Below are positions 1-5,186 of a DNA stretch of 5,249 bases, one piece after another (position 1 is the stretch's first letter; every line of letters starts with the position of its first letter). Made by a program: the position numbers and the translations under genes. Origin of the DNA: Methanothrix sp. (GTDB taxonomy: Archaea; Halobacteriota; Methanosarcinia; Methanotrichales; Methanotrichaceae); assembly GCA_003162615.1 (NCBI GenBank), contig PMNG01000147.1, positions 1 through 5,249 on the forward strand. Reading direction: 5' to 3'. The notes below the pieces were generated by a model. That model did no database searches, had not been told where the DNA came from, and worked only from the letters and a program-made list of their open reading frames with translations.

Positions 1-623
1 GGCAGGAAATACCTAATTACCTTGTTTAAAATAAGCTCGCGTCCGGCCTGCTCAGTGGCTCCCAGGATATCAGCCAATTTCTCAGGACCAAGGTTCGTCA
101 TATACATGGCACCAGGGCGATAGATCTCTGCCACCAGCTTGCCTTTTCTTCCCCACAGGAAGTTGGCATAATTAGAGAGCGATTCAAAGATCCAGTTCTC
201 TGCAAATCCTGCTACAGAGAGCACTACCGCCTTAGGTGACTCTTGGCGCATGGGATGTACCCATCTGCCGTCGGCAGACTTTACGAAAAAGGGCTGCATC
301 ACCGGCCAGGTACGCTCAATAAAGGCCTTCATGGGGGCATTTAGGGTCCAATGGAAGAGAGGCGTGGCATATATGCAGAGGTCGGAGGCCAGCCACTTGG
401 GATAGAGTTCCCGGGTCATGTCGTCCTGGATAATACATTTGCCAGGGGTTATAGTGTCGCAGGAGAAACAGCCGATGCAGTAGTTGATTTTCTTGTCACG
501 AAGGTTTACGACCTCTACCTCGGCTCCAGCTTCACGCATGCCTTCAACCAGGTGGTTTAGCATCAGCTCAGTTCTGCTTTCACCATCCTGGCGTTGGCTG
601 CTATTTAGAGCTAAGACTTTCAT
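1..623 (-). CDS. Iron-sulfur flavoprotein / flavodoxin-family FMN oxidoreductase, partial
   Basis: The gene reads from ATG at 623 to the left window edge, giving 207 open codons with no stop; the C-terminus lies outside. The N-terminus (MKVLALNSSQRQDGESRT) is the first beta strand plus the FMN phosphate-binding loop of the NADPH-dependent FMN reductase/flavodoxin fold. Residues 49-63 carry a compact cysteine cluster, C49-x2-C52-x2-C55-x7-C63, the hallmark of archaeal iron-sulfur flavoproteins (Isf), where it binds a [4Fe-4S] cluster near FMN. The segment YATPLFHWTLNAPMKAFIER (85-104) is the typical flavin-contacting region. Isf proteins are cytoplasmic, usually dimeric or tetrameric, and pass electrons from ferredoxin, with proposed roles in reducing oxygen or peroxide; that role is inferred here. 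A Shine-Dalgarno GAGG at 630-633 lies 6 nt before the ATG and decides the start. A flavodoxin-family reductase of other substrate range is possible, but the fold assignment is firm. Confidence 0.9.
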   Translation of the reverse strand, partial: MKVLALNSSQRQDGESRTELMLNHLVEGMREAGAEVEVVNLRDKKINYCIGCFSCDTITPGKCIIQDDMTRELYPKWLASDLCIYATPLFHWTLNAPMKAFIERTWPVMQPFFVKSADGRWVHPMRQESPKAVVLSVAGFAENWIFESLSNYANFLWGRKGKLVAEIYRPGAMYMTNLGPEKLADILGATEQAGRELILNKVIRYFL

Positions 624-629
624 TTTATT

Positions 630-675
630 CCTCATTTATGGTATATTGAATTTATTTATTGCGATTTTATAATTC
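630..675 (-). promoter_or_regulatory. Promoter and ribosome binding site of the iron-sulfur flavoprotein gene
   Basis: Read on the minus strand, TTATAAAAT (672 to 664) is a good archaeal TATA box preceded by purines that could serve as a BRE. A start about 26 bp downstream would fall near 642, leaving a leader of roughly 20 nt that contains the GAGG ribosome binding site at 630-633. No clear operator is visible around it. Confidence 0.6.
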
Positions 676-875
676 ATGGTCAAGCCTTCATCTATCAACC
701 CAGATCAATTGTCTCCTTGATGAGTATGCGTTTGAATGCTTGAGTTAATCTTCGGTTTCAAAGGCACCGGATATATGTGAATCTGATACTATCAAGCTTT
801 GCCCTAGATCTGGGCATATTTGGTTTGTTCTCGCAGCGTGGTGTTTCAGAGGTAGCCATGGCATTTTCCATCCAA

Positions 876-890
876 TAGTAATAAATAGTT
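876..890 (+). promoter_or_regulatory. TATA-like box for the structured RNA candidate
   Basis: TAATAAATAG at 879-888 is AT-rich and centred near 883. An archaeal start about 24-26 bp downstream would fall at about 907-909, the first base of the long helix starting at G907. This placement is the main reason for assigning the structured element to the plus strand. The box is not a perfect consensus. Confidence 0.4.
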
Positions 891-906
891 TCAGATGTAA
901 GTAGTA

Positions 907-1020
907 GTGAAGTCCAGGGAAAGCTTAGCCGTCACCCGTTTAAGCGGGCGTTAGGATGTTCCCTTTAAACAGGGGCCCATACCTCATGCGACTTTTCCTT
1001 GGACTTCACCTGACTTTTGT
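907..1020 (+). ncRNA. Candidate structured small RNA with two kissing hairpins
   Basis: No protein is encoded here, but the fold is elaborate. An outer helix pairs 907-923 (GTGAAGTCCAGGGAAAG) with 992-1009 over 17 pairs, with one G-U pair (917/999) and one bulged T (993). On the minus strand the G-U pair would become an A-C mismatch, which slightly favours the plus strand. Inside, hairpin 1 is CCCG-TTTAAG-CGGG (935-948). Hairpin 2 is CCCT-TTAAAC-AGGG (961-974), extended by 953-958 pairing with 978-984 around one bulged A. GTTTAA (938-943) is the exact complement of loop TTAAAC (965-970). The loops could therefore kiss, or 935-943 could refold with 965-974 as one longer stem. T-rich sequence follows (TTTT at 1014-1018 region, more from 1027). 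I do not recognise the RNA family: box C/D motifs and known archaeal riboswitch cores are not evident, and no plus-strand gene follows. A MITE with 17-bp terminal inverted repeats is the alternative, although no target duplication is visible. Confidence 0.5.
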
Positions 1021-1161
1021 CGTGACCTATTTCATTTAATCTATTTGACTAAAATCCTATTTCGTCTCAACCTGGCTTCGAGAAGTTAATCCCTGGTTAG
1101 TCTACATTGATTACCTTTTCATGCAATTATAAAAAATGTACCGCAACGAGCTGCAAGATTT

Positions 1162-1190
1162 CTATAAAAAAGAAAATCGCCCATAAAAAG
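1162..1190 (-). terminator. Oligo-T terminator after the secreted-protein gene
   Basis: On the minus strand, directly after the TAG stop at 1193-1195, there are T runs at 1185-1189 (T5), 1173-1176 (T4) and 1166-1171 (T6). Archaeal RNA polymerase commonly terminates at such oligo-T tracts without a stable hairpin. Read on the plus strand the last run resembles a TATA box (TATAAAAAA), but nothing on that strand would use it. Confidence 0.55.
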
Positions 1191-1192
1191 GT

Positions 1193-1891
1193 CTAGCTCA
1201 ATTGACACCATCCCATCCATGAGATCTGAGATGGAGTATAGCCCAATTCAGTCCATTCACGCATGCAATTCGCGTCAACCAAAGGCTTGGCAACATTAGG
1301 CTTGTGAACATCATTGGGACCGGTTGTCGTGGTTGTAGTCGAGGGTTGCATAGATGCCTCTATGCTAAGAGTGCCGAGCAGGTTCTCGTTCAAATCCTTC
1401 GGCAGAGTACTGATGAGCTCAACCTTGGTCTTGCCGACCAGGACCTGTCCATAACCTGAGTTCTTGTTATCCTTCCAGTATTCTGCGTTTGTTACACCGG
1501 AATTCGTCATGGCGGATACATAGGATTCAACTTCGGCATTGTTGCCGTCTATTGTTCTCTTTGTTTGAGTTGGATCTCGGATCTCCCCAGACTCATTTTT
1601 CGCGTCCAGTAGGAGAACTTTCAGCCGGGTACTGGTGCTCGAGAAGGTGGCATCCTGCCAATCATTGTAACTGATTATACCTATGCCAGCTACGGTTTTG
1701 TTGTCTAATTCTACGTTGGCATAGTACATTATAGATTCATTATCGCTTTCTGAACTCGTTACGACCGTCGGCTGATTCGGTGCCTTCAGGTCAAAAGATA
1801 TGTTGTATGGTCCCGCAGACGCAACTGTAGGTTTTGCCGAGGCTGAGATTGATAACATCAGCACAACGATCAGTGCAAGTATTATCTTCAT
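1193..1891 (-). CDS. Secreted, probably N-glycosylated protein of unknown function
   Basis: I do not recognise a named family. The 232-residue protein starts with a clear Sec signal peptide: MKIILALIVVLMLSISASA (1-19), with a likely cleavage before K20. No lipobox cysteine or C-terminal membrane anchor is visible, so the mature protein is probably released or held non-covalently outside the cell. The body (about 28-182) looks like a beta-rich domain with four N-x-S/T sequons (N30, N51, N64, N99), consistent with archaeal surface glycosylation. A linker with six consecutive threonines (185-190) leads to a C-terminal tail of about 40 residues with two cysteines (C209, C229), tryptophans and GYTPSQISWMGW, perhaps a small disulfide-closed module. 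An in-frame ATG at 1900 gives three more residues, but AAAAGGG (1901-1907) abuts that ATG and lies 9 nt before ATG 1891, so 1891 is the better start. Confidence 0.8.
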   Translation of the reverse strand: MKIILALIVVLMLSISASAKPTVASAGPYNISFDLKAPNQPTVVTSSESDNESIMYYANVELDNKTVAGIGIISYNDWQDATFSSTSTRLKVLLLDAKNESGEIRDPTQTKRTIDGNNAEVESYVSAMTNSGVTNAEYWKDNKNSGYGQVLVGKTKVELISTLPKDLNENLLGTLSIEASMQPSTTTTTTGPNDVHKPNVAKPLVDANCMREWTELGYTPSQISWMGWCQLS

Positions 1892-1900
1892 AATATCCAT

Positions 1901-1976
1901 CCCTTTTATTTCGATTCATCGATCAGAACTTCCTGATCTGATCTTGTATCACGAATTCTGAGAGTTGTATATATCT
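1901..1976 (-). promoter_or_regulatory. Promoter, possible operator and RBS of the secreted-protein gene
   Basis: On the minus strand GATATATAC (1975 to 1967) is a TATA box; a start about 26 bp downstream falls near 1945, leaving a leader of about 50 nt. Between them and the gene lies a perfect 6-bp inverted repeat with a 6-nt spacer, GATCAG-AACTTC-CTGATC (1921-1938), followed by another TGATC. Just after a start site, this could be a repressor site or a 5' leader hairpin. The ribosome binding site is AAAAGGG at 1901-1907. Confidence 0.45.
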
Positions 1977-2002
1977 CTTTCTCAAGAAATTCGATCTCAG
2001 GT

Positions 2003-2764
2003 TCAGCTCGGACGCAGGGAGGGTACGATCCCGAGGAGAAACAAAGTTGCCACTATTATCGGCTGATGGACCAGGTAGATCGCCAACGAGTTTCTTCCTA
2101 GAGTGCCCAAGAGGTCAACTATAAAGGAGCCTGATAAGTCAGGCAGCTTGAAACCCCTCTTTCCATCCTGATAAAACTTATTCCCCAGAAATATTCCTAT
2201 CAGGACGAGTCCAAACCAGGGGAAGATCGGAAAGTAATCCAGGGTATAAAAGTTATAGGGAACAAATCCCAGCCATAACAACCAGGGGAAGTTAAAAGTG
2301 AGACCCTGAAGATAAATGCCTATCAAAATAAAAATCGATCCCGCAAAAAGATTGAAGGTGCGCAGCCTGAGGAAGGGATAGGCTAGAACTATTGAGACTC
2401 CAACGAAGTGGAGCACCCCGAATAGAATAAACCCCCTGCCAATCAACAGATAAGTGGTCAGAGTAACGACCAATCCCAAAGAGAATATTTTCAATCCTCT
2501 TTTGAAGAACCTGAGGCAGAGCTTCTCAGAAGCTCCTCGCATCTGGGATCTAGATGCGCTTAGAGTCAAGGATGCTCCCACCAGCACTATGAATATAGCC
2601 GCGGTAGCCTCTGCAAAGTACAGCCAGGGTCCTGAACGTACATTCAAAGGGTAGCCACCGAAATAGTCCAGGTCGTAGAGAAAGTGATAGATGACCATCA
2701 TAACCACGGCCTGCCCTCTAATGAAATCCAGCTCCCAAAACCGGGAAGGTTGGCTAAAGCCCAT
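2003..2764 (-). CDS. DUF1624 (heparan-alpha-glucosaminide N-acetyltransferase-like) integral membrane protein
   Basis: This is a polytopic membrane protein of 253 residues. The family is related to the membrane acetyltransferases that move an acyl group across the bilayer onto sugar acceptors; the archaeal substrate is unknown, and surface-glycan modification is an inference. Family marks are RFWELDFIRG (8-17), YHF (26-28), FGVLHFVGV (115-123) with a likely functional H119, DYFPIFPWFGLVLIGIFLG (176-194), and GRNSLAIYLVHQPI (223-236) with H233. Roughly seven or eight hydrophobic segments are visible: about 18-30, 48-70, 93-109, 116-130, 141-154, 163-173, 183-195 and 228-248. Length is normal for the family. 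ATG at 2764 is chosen over the TTG one codon upstream because the TATA box near 2790 lies 26 bp away and no Shine-Dalgarno is present, suggesting a leaderless message. The neighbouring secreted, sequon-rich protein makes a role in envelope glycan chemistry attractive but unproven. Confidence 0.88.
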   Translation of the reverse strand: MGFSQPSRFWELDFIRGQAVVMMVIYHFLYDLDYFGGYPLNVRSGPWLYFAEATAAIFIVLVGASLTLSASRSQMRGASEKLCLRFFKRGLKIFSLGLVVTLTTYLLIGRGFILFGVLHFVGVSIVLAYPFLRLRTFNLFAGSIFILIGIYLQGLTFNFPWLLWLGFVPYNFYTLDYFPIFPWFGLVLIGIFLGNKFYQDGKRGFKLPDLSGSFIVDLLGTLGRNSLAIYLVHQPIIVATLFLLGIVPSLRPS

Positions 2765-2785
2765 CAATTGGAGTTGATATTAAAC

Positions 2786-2794
2786 CTATAAAAC
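2786..2794 (-). promoter_or_regulatory. TATA box of the DUF1624 gene (leaderless start)
   Basis: On the minus strand GTTTTATAG (2794 to 2786) is centred about 26 bp from the ATG at 2764, with no ribosome binding site in between. A TTTAATAT box about 8 bp closer is too near to the ATG for normal archaeal spacing. The box overlaps the apparent stop codon (2786-2788) of the frameshift-extended VOC frame, which supports the view that this stretch was intergenic before the frameshift. Confidence 0.55.
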
Positions 2795-3244
2795 CCATAC
2801 CAAAAAAGCATTCATGGGCTGCTGGACCGAGCACCTACATGGCTTGATCCACCTGTTGAGCCCGACAACAGCCTCCAGACTATCAATTATTTTGCTGTGT
2901 GATCCATCTCCCAGATTACCAAAAGCATTGTTCTCAGTATCCATACAGATGACAAAATACCCCATTCCAGGTACAGCCTTCTTTGGAACAATGATCTTGC
3001 CGCCTAGCTTCTCGACTTTGGCAGAGTATTCGTCCACCGAGGGGACACCGATGTAGTCTGTTATCTGCTGGTCCGGGTGCATTCTCTTCATCATTCCCCC
3101 GCCCAAGCCGTAGGTGTCAACCATCATGTAATCCATACCCATACCCTGCACGTCCTCAATCTTCCATCCAAAGAGCTTCGTGTAAAATGTTTTTGCTCTC
3201 TGAAGATCATCGGCAGGTATCTCAAAGTGAACTATGCTGGACAT
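2786..3244 (-). CDS. VOC (glyoxalase/bleomycin-resistance fold) protein with frameshifted C-terminus
   Basis: The protein belongs to the vicinal oxygen chelate superfamily, small cytoplasmic metal-dependent or binding proteins with paired beta-alpha-beta-beta-beta modules. The start MSSIVHFEIPADDLQRAKTF and FYTKLFGWKIED (20-31) are the typical first module, with H6 a likely metal ligand; VPGMGYFVICMDTENNAFG (91-109) is the typical last strand pair. The substrate is not predictable. After G109 the family usually continues with a short I/L-W-E tail and stops. Here that tail is found one frame over: removing one A at 2916-2917 gives IWEMDHTAK and a TAA stop at 2887-2889, a 118-residue protein of normal size. 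As written, the frame runs on to 152 residues with an unrelated cysteine-containing tail and stops inside the next gene's promoter. Either a sequencing error or a real mutation could explain this. The ATG has a strong GAGGAG (3250-3255) 5 nt upstream. Confidence 0.87.
   Translation of the reverse strand: MSSIVHFEIPADDLQRAKTFYTKLFGWKIEDVQGMGMDYMMVDTYGLGGGMMKRMHPDQQITDYIGVPSVDEYSAKVEKLGGKIIVPKKAVPGMGYFVICMDTENNAFGNLGDGSHSKIIDSLEAVVGLNRWIKPCRCSVQQPMNAFLVWVL
2802..2807 (-). terminator. Oligo-T tract after the ancestral VOC stop
   Basis: A run of six T on the minus strand lies about 80 nt after the ancestral VOC stop (2887-2889) and just before the DUF1624 TATA box. It is a reasonable terminator for the VOC transcript. 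At present it lies inside the extended reading frame, where it encodes part of the unnatural C-terminal tail. Confidence 0.35.
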
Positions 3245-3249
3245 TTTTT

Positions 3250-3319
3250 CTCCTCGTTTAATAATAGTACTTTATCTTAATAGTACTATATCCTTAATGG
3301 TATTACATCCTTAATTAGT
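3250..3319 (-). promoter_or_regulatory. VOC promoter covered by tandem 17-bp repeats
   Basis: Reading the plus strand, three imperfect units follow each other: 3263-3278 (AATAGTACTTTATCTT), 3279-3295 (AATAGTACTATATCCTT) and 3296-3312 (AATGGTATTACATCCTT), then a partial AATTAGT. The first two hold the palindrome AGTACT (3266-3271, 3282-3287), extended to ATAGTACTAT in unit 2. On the minus strand unit 2 contains the likely TATA box GATATAGT (3292 to 3285); a start near 3263 leaves an 18-nt leader with the GAGGAG site at 3250-3255. Repeats across TATA box and start fit cooperative repressor binding; the regulator is not in the window. Confidence 0.5.
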
Positions 3320-3372
3320 TTTTCATCTGTCACGAAGGATATGCATAGCTTCATTTACAAAAGGGGCACGAG

Positions 3373-4338
3373 TCAAGTAAGGTAATTCTTAAAATCCATT
3401 CCCAGATACTTCTTGACGTCACTTAGATTATCCGTCCTGCCAAAAGCGATGGAAAAGGCAGGATACCTGTCAGGGTCCAACTTACAGTATCCGACAAGGT
3501 TCCGGAAGGTGTCAGCGAACTCTTCGTGATCCGGTTTCTTGCCCGCTGGAACAGCAGCCGATAGCCTGCTCAGAACTCTGAAGAAGATATCGCTTTCGGC
3601 CAATGACAGTGTGCTGTCCCAATCCGGCTTTAGACCTCTGAAGTATTGTTTGTAAGGGTTCATGCCGAAAGCGAAGAAAAGCAGATCGGAGACGCTAAAA
3701 CTCCCGAACCTCCCTGGATCGACCTCGATGGGCACAAGAATGTCCTTATGCTGCCTGAACTCCGCATGAAGAGGAAGATTCTTCAAATCCAATTCGGATG
3801 AAATCTCTTTTAAGGCGTCCTCCATTCTGGGGAGATTCATTCTCACGATCTCCTGGCTCGTGTAATAGACGATGTCCCAAGAATCTTTTCCATCCAGAAA
3901 GGGATGCGCGTAAATGCCCAGGAGAACAGGCTTTCCTTCTGCGTTGAAGTACGCATCGCAAGCTAACTCATTTCGTCTAACACTCTCCGTTTCAGCGCTT
4001 GGAAGTCCAAAATCCGGAAGAGCCTTTGACAAAAGTTTTCCGAAATCCGATTTGTCTAAAAATAAGTTGTGGACTTCGATCTCAGATGTATTGGTCAAGA
4101 ACTCTCTTATAGCTGTCAGTCCTTCATCTGAGTTCGTGAACAAGAGAGATTCAGGCTTGGTTATAATATTTGCCGCCTCCGAATCGTCTAGTAGAATCAA
4201 ATCAGGGCAGTATCTTCCCAGCTCCATCTTCAGACTCTTGCTTTTGGTATAGACTGGAACTCTCTCCTTAGTGAGGGTGTTTATCAGCAGGGGCGAAGTG
4301 TAGGCGTCTGTTAGCAACGCTATCGAGTTCTTTTTCAC
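3373..4338 (-). CDS. ATP-grasp family protein, apparently lacking part of the ATP-binding lobe
   Basis: ATP-grasp enzymes join a carboxylate to an amine or similar nucleophile through an acyl-phosphate. Residues 1-85 form a pre-ATP-grasp Rossmann-like domain (KKNSIALLTDAYTSPLL, then LILLDDSEAANII and LLFTNSDEGL). Residues 124-215 look like the ATP-grasp C-lobe: ELACDAYFNAEGKPVLLGIY (124-143) is the region after the usual lid, and HAEFRQHKDILVPIEVDPGR (191-210) carries the acidic metal-binding residues (E193, E205, D207) and R210. The remainder is a helical C-terminal part. Between LPDFGLP (107-113) and NELACDAY (123-130) I would expect some 60-80 residues with the ATP-contacting lysine in a Lys-Pro motif and a glycine-rich loop; only about ten are present, in frame. 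The protein may be inactive or a variant. GTG at 4338 is chosen because it starts the first strand; the next ATG (residue 38) would cut it. A TATA box at 4361-4370 suggests a leaderless start. The substrate is unknown. Confidence 0.78.
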   Translation of the reverse strand: MKKNSIALLTDAYTSPLLINTLTKERVPVYTKSKSLKMELGRYCPDLILLDDSEAANIITKPESLLFTNSDEGLTAIREFLTNTSEIEVHNLFLDKSDFGKLLSKALPDFGLPSAETESVRRNELACDAYFNAEGKPVLLGIYAHPFLDGKDSWDIVYYTSQEIVRMNLPRMEDALKEISSELDLKNLPLHAEFRQHKDILVPIEVDPGRFGSFSVSDLLFFAFGMNPYKQYFRGLKPDWDSTLSLAESDIFFRVLSRLSAAVPAGKKPDHEEFADTFRNLVGYCKLDPDRYPAFSIAFGRTDNLSDVKKYLGMDFKNYLT

Positions 4339-4360
4339 ACTAACTGCGTTGCCTTTTTGG

Positions 4361-4370
4361 TTAAAATACT
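4361..4370 (-). promoter_or_regulatory. TATA box of the ATP-grasp gene (near-leaderless GTG start)
   Basis: On the minus strand AGTATTTTAA (4370 to 4361) is centred about 26 bp upstream of GTG 4338. The only purine-rich run nearby (AAAAAGG, 4352-4358 region) lies about 13 nt from the GTG, too far for a good Shine-Dalgarno, so a leaderless start is more likely. Confidence 0.45.
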
Positions 4371-4571
4371 ACCCACTCTCAATTGTAGGAGTGATTAAAG
4401 GGAAGCTAAGAGATAATTCCCACTCAGAATTGCCATGCCGCTCATCTCTTTGGCTTAGTTTTAGACGAAGGGTGAGAAACCTTCAGATCCAAATCCGAGA
4501 TTCAGGCATGTCTGAACCGGCTTTCCTCTTTGAGATCCACTCTTGAGTTGTTCCAACTTCGGAAAGGACTT
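4371..4571. other. Intergenic region with palindromes between AMMECR1-like and ATP-grasp genes
   Basis: No gene is seen. TTCAG-GCATGT-CTGAA (4501-4516) is a 16-bp palindrome with one G/T mismatch pair, flanked by CCG (4495-4497) and CGG (4518-4520). AAGAGAT (4408-4414) and ATCTCTT (4444-4450) form an inverted repeat, and AAGCTAAG (4403-4410) can instead pair with 4454-4461. AGTTG-TTC-CAACT (4546-4558) follows the AMMECR1-like stop on the minus strand. These could be 3' leader hairpins, terminator parts or an operator; none is decisive. No long oligo-T tract is present after the stop. Confidence 0.35.
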
Positions 4572-5186
4572 TCATCTTGTGCCGCAGCTACTGTCAGCGT
4601 AGCTTTTCTCAAGTATTTCCCTCTCCGGAGCCACCTCTGCAAAGATCTGGGCCTGGAAATGCTGGACCTCGGTATCCTCATCGATCCAGGCATCTGCAGG
4701 AAGACCTGCCTTGATGCAGGTCTGGCTCAAGAACTCCATGGAATCGAAGCCCCATTCGGGAGCCACCTGAGGAAGAAGAAGGCCGGAAAAGATGCCTTTA
4801 GTAACTATCAACCCGTCGATCCCTATTCTAACGAACTCAGAAAGCCTGGCCTTAGGAACTTCGTAGGGTTCCGGCTTGGTAAGGACGGTCACCTCAAACT
4901 CAATCCTGCCTAGCTCTTTTGCTTTCACGTGCGGAAACCGTGGATCGCCCATCCCTGCATTTATGGCCGAATCCACGATGGCCTCTCCGAGAGGCATGAC
5001 CGGCTGGGGATAACCTATGCAGCCTCTGAGGTCTCCATCTTCGTGGAGGGTCACAAATACTCCCTGTTTCTCATCAAATACTTTTGGCAAGCCCTCCGGC
5101 TTGATTCTGGTTCTCTTTTCTGCAAAATCGGTGAGGGCCTTTCTGGCCAGCTTTACAGCAATTTTTCCTTCTTCCTCAGTAATCAT
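4572..5186 (-). CDS. AMMECR1-domain protein
   Basis: This is a complete archaeal AMMECR1-family protein of 204 residues, the usual length. The signature LRGCIG is at 53-58. Other conserved blocks are VFVTLHEDGDLRGCIGYPQP (43-62), GDPRFPHV (80-87), IEFEVTVLTKPEP (95-107), the IGIDGLIVTKG loop (121-131), GLLLPQVAPEWGFDSMEFLS (135-154), and the closing FQAQIFAE strand (177-184). The biochemical function is not established; in many prokaryotes the domain is found with MEMO1-like and radical SAM proteins (the AmmeMemoRadiSam set), suggesting a part in RNA or protein modification with C56 as a candidate reactive residue. No partner gene is in this window. The last twenty residues after FAEVAPE are less conserved. 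ATG 5186 has no Shine-Dalgarno; a TATA box about 26 bp upstream points to a leaderless message. Confidence 0.93.
   Translation of the reverse strand: MITEEEGKIAVKLARKALTDFAEKRTRIKPEGLPKVFDEKQGVFVTLHEDGDLRGCIGYPQPVMPLGEAIVDSAINAGMGDPRFPHVKAKELGRIEFEVTVLTKPEPYEVPKARLSEFVRIGIDGLIVTKGIFSGLLLPQVAPEWGFDSMEFLSQTCIKAGLPADAWIDEDTEVQHFQAQIFAEVAPEREILEKSYADSSCGTR

Larger units (their letters stand above)
624..1192. other. 569-bp gene-free region
   Basis: No convincing protein gene lies here on either strand. The left end holds the flavoprotein promoter. The middle holds small palindromes: TGATAcTATCA at 784-794, and GCCC/GGGC around a 7-nt loop at 801-815. At 907-1009 there is a strongly structured element described separately. 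The right end (about 1166-1189) holds the oligo-T terminator of the secreted-protein gene. A 37-codon minus-strand frame (871 to 758) has no supporting features. The stretch is AT-rich compared with the flanking genes. Confidence 0.7.

Noticed and set aside
351..672. Two plus-strand open frames (69 and 62 codons) opposite the flavoprotein
   Set aside because: They are antisense shadows of a well-supported flavoprotein frame, with no ribosome binding site and no recognisable motifs.
801..815. GCCC/GGGC hairpin followed by T-rich sequence, resembling a plus-strand terminator
   Set aside because: The stem is only four pairs and no plus-strand gene ends upstream.
758..871. A 37-codon minus-strand frame (MENAMATSETP start) preceded by GGATGG
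   Set aside because: It is basic, low in family-like features, has no TATA box at proper spacing and no visible homology; chance is the simplest explanation.
907..1009. Box C/D guide RNA or known archaeal riboswitch
   Set aside because: No properly ordered C (RTGATGA) and D (CTGA) boxes, no riboswitch core I recognise, and no plus-strand gene downstream to regulate.
1163..1172. TATAAAAAA on the plus strand, resembling a strong promoter
   Set aside because: It is the reverse of the oligo-T terminator of the secreted-protein gene, and no plus-strand gene follows.
2786..2886. Cysteine-containing C-terminal tail of the 152-residue VOC frame as a new domain
   Set aside because: It is read out of the ancestral intergenic sequence after a one-base shift, and it overlaps an oligo-T tract and the next gene's TATA box.
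3263..3319. CRISPR array
   Set aside because: The units are contiguous with no unique spacers and are too short and degenerate; an operator array fits better.
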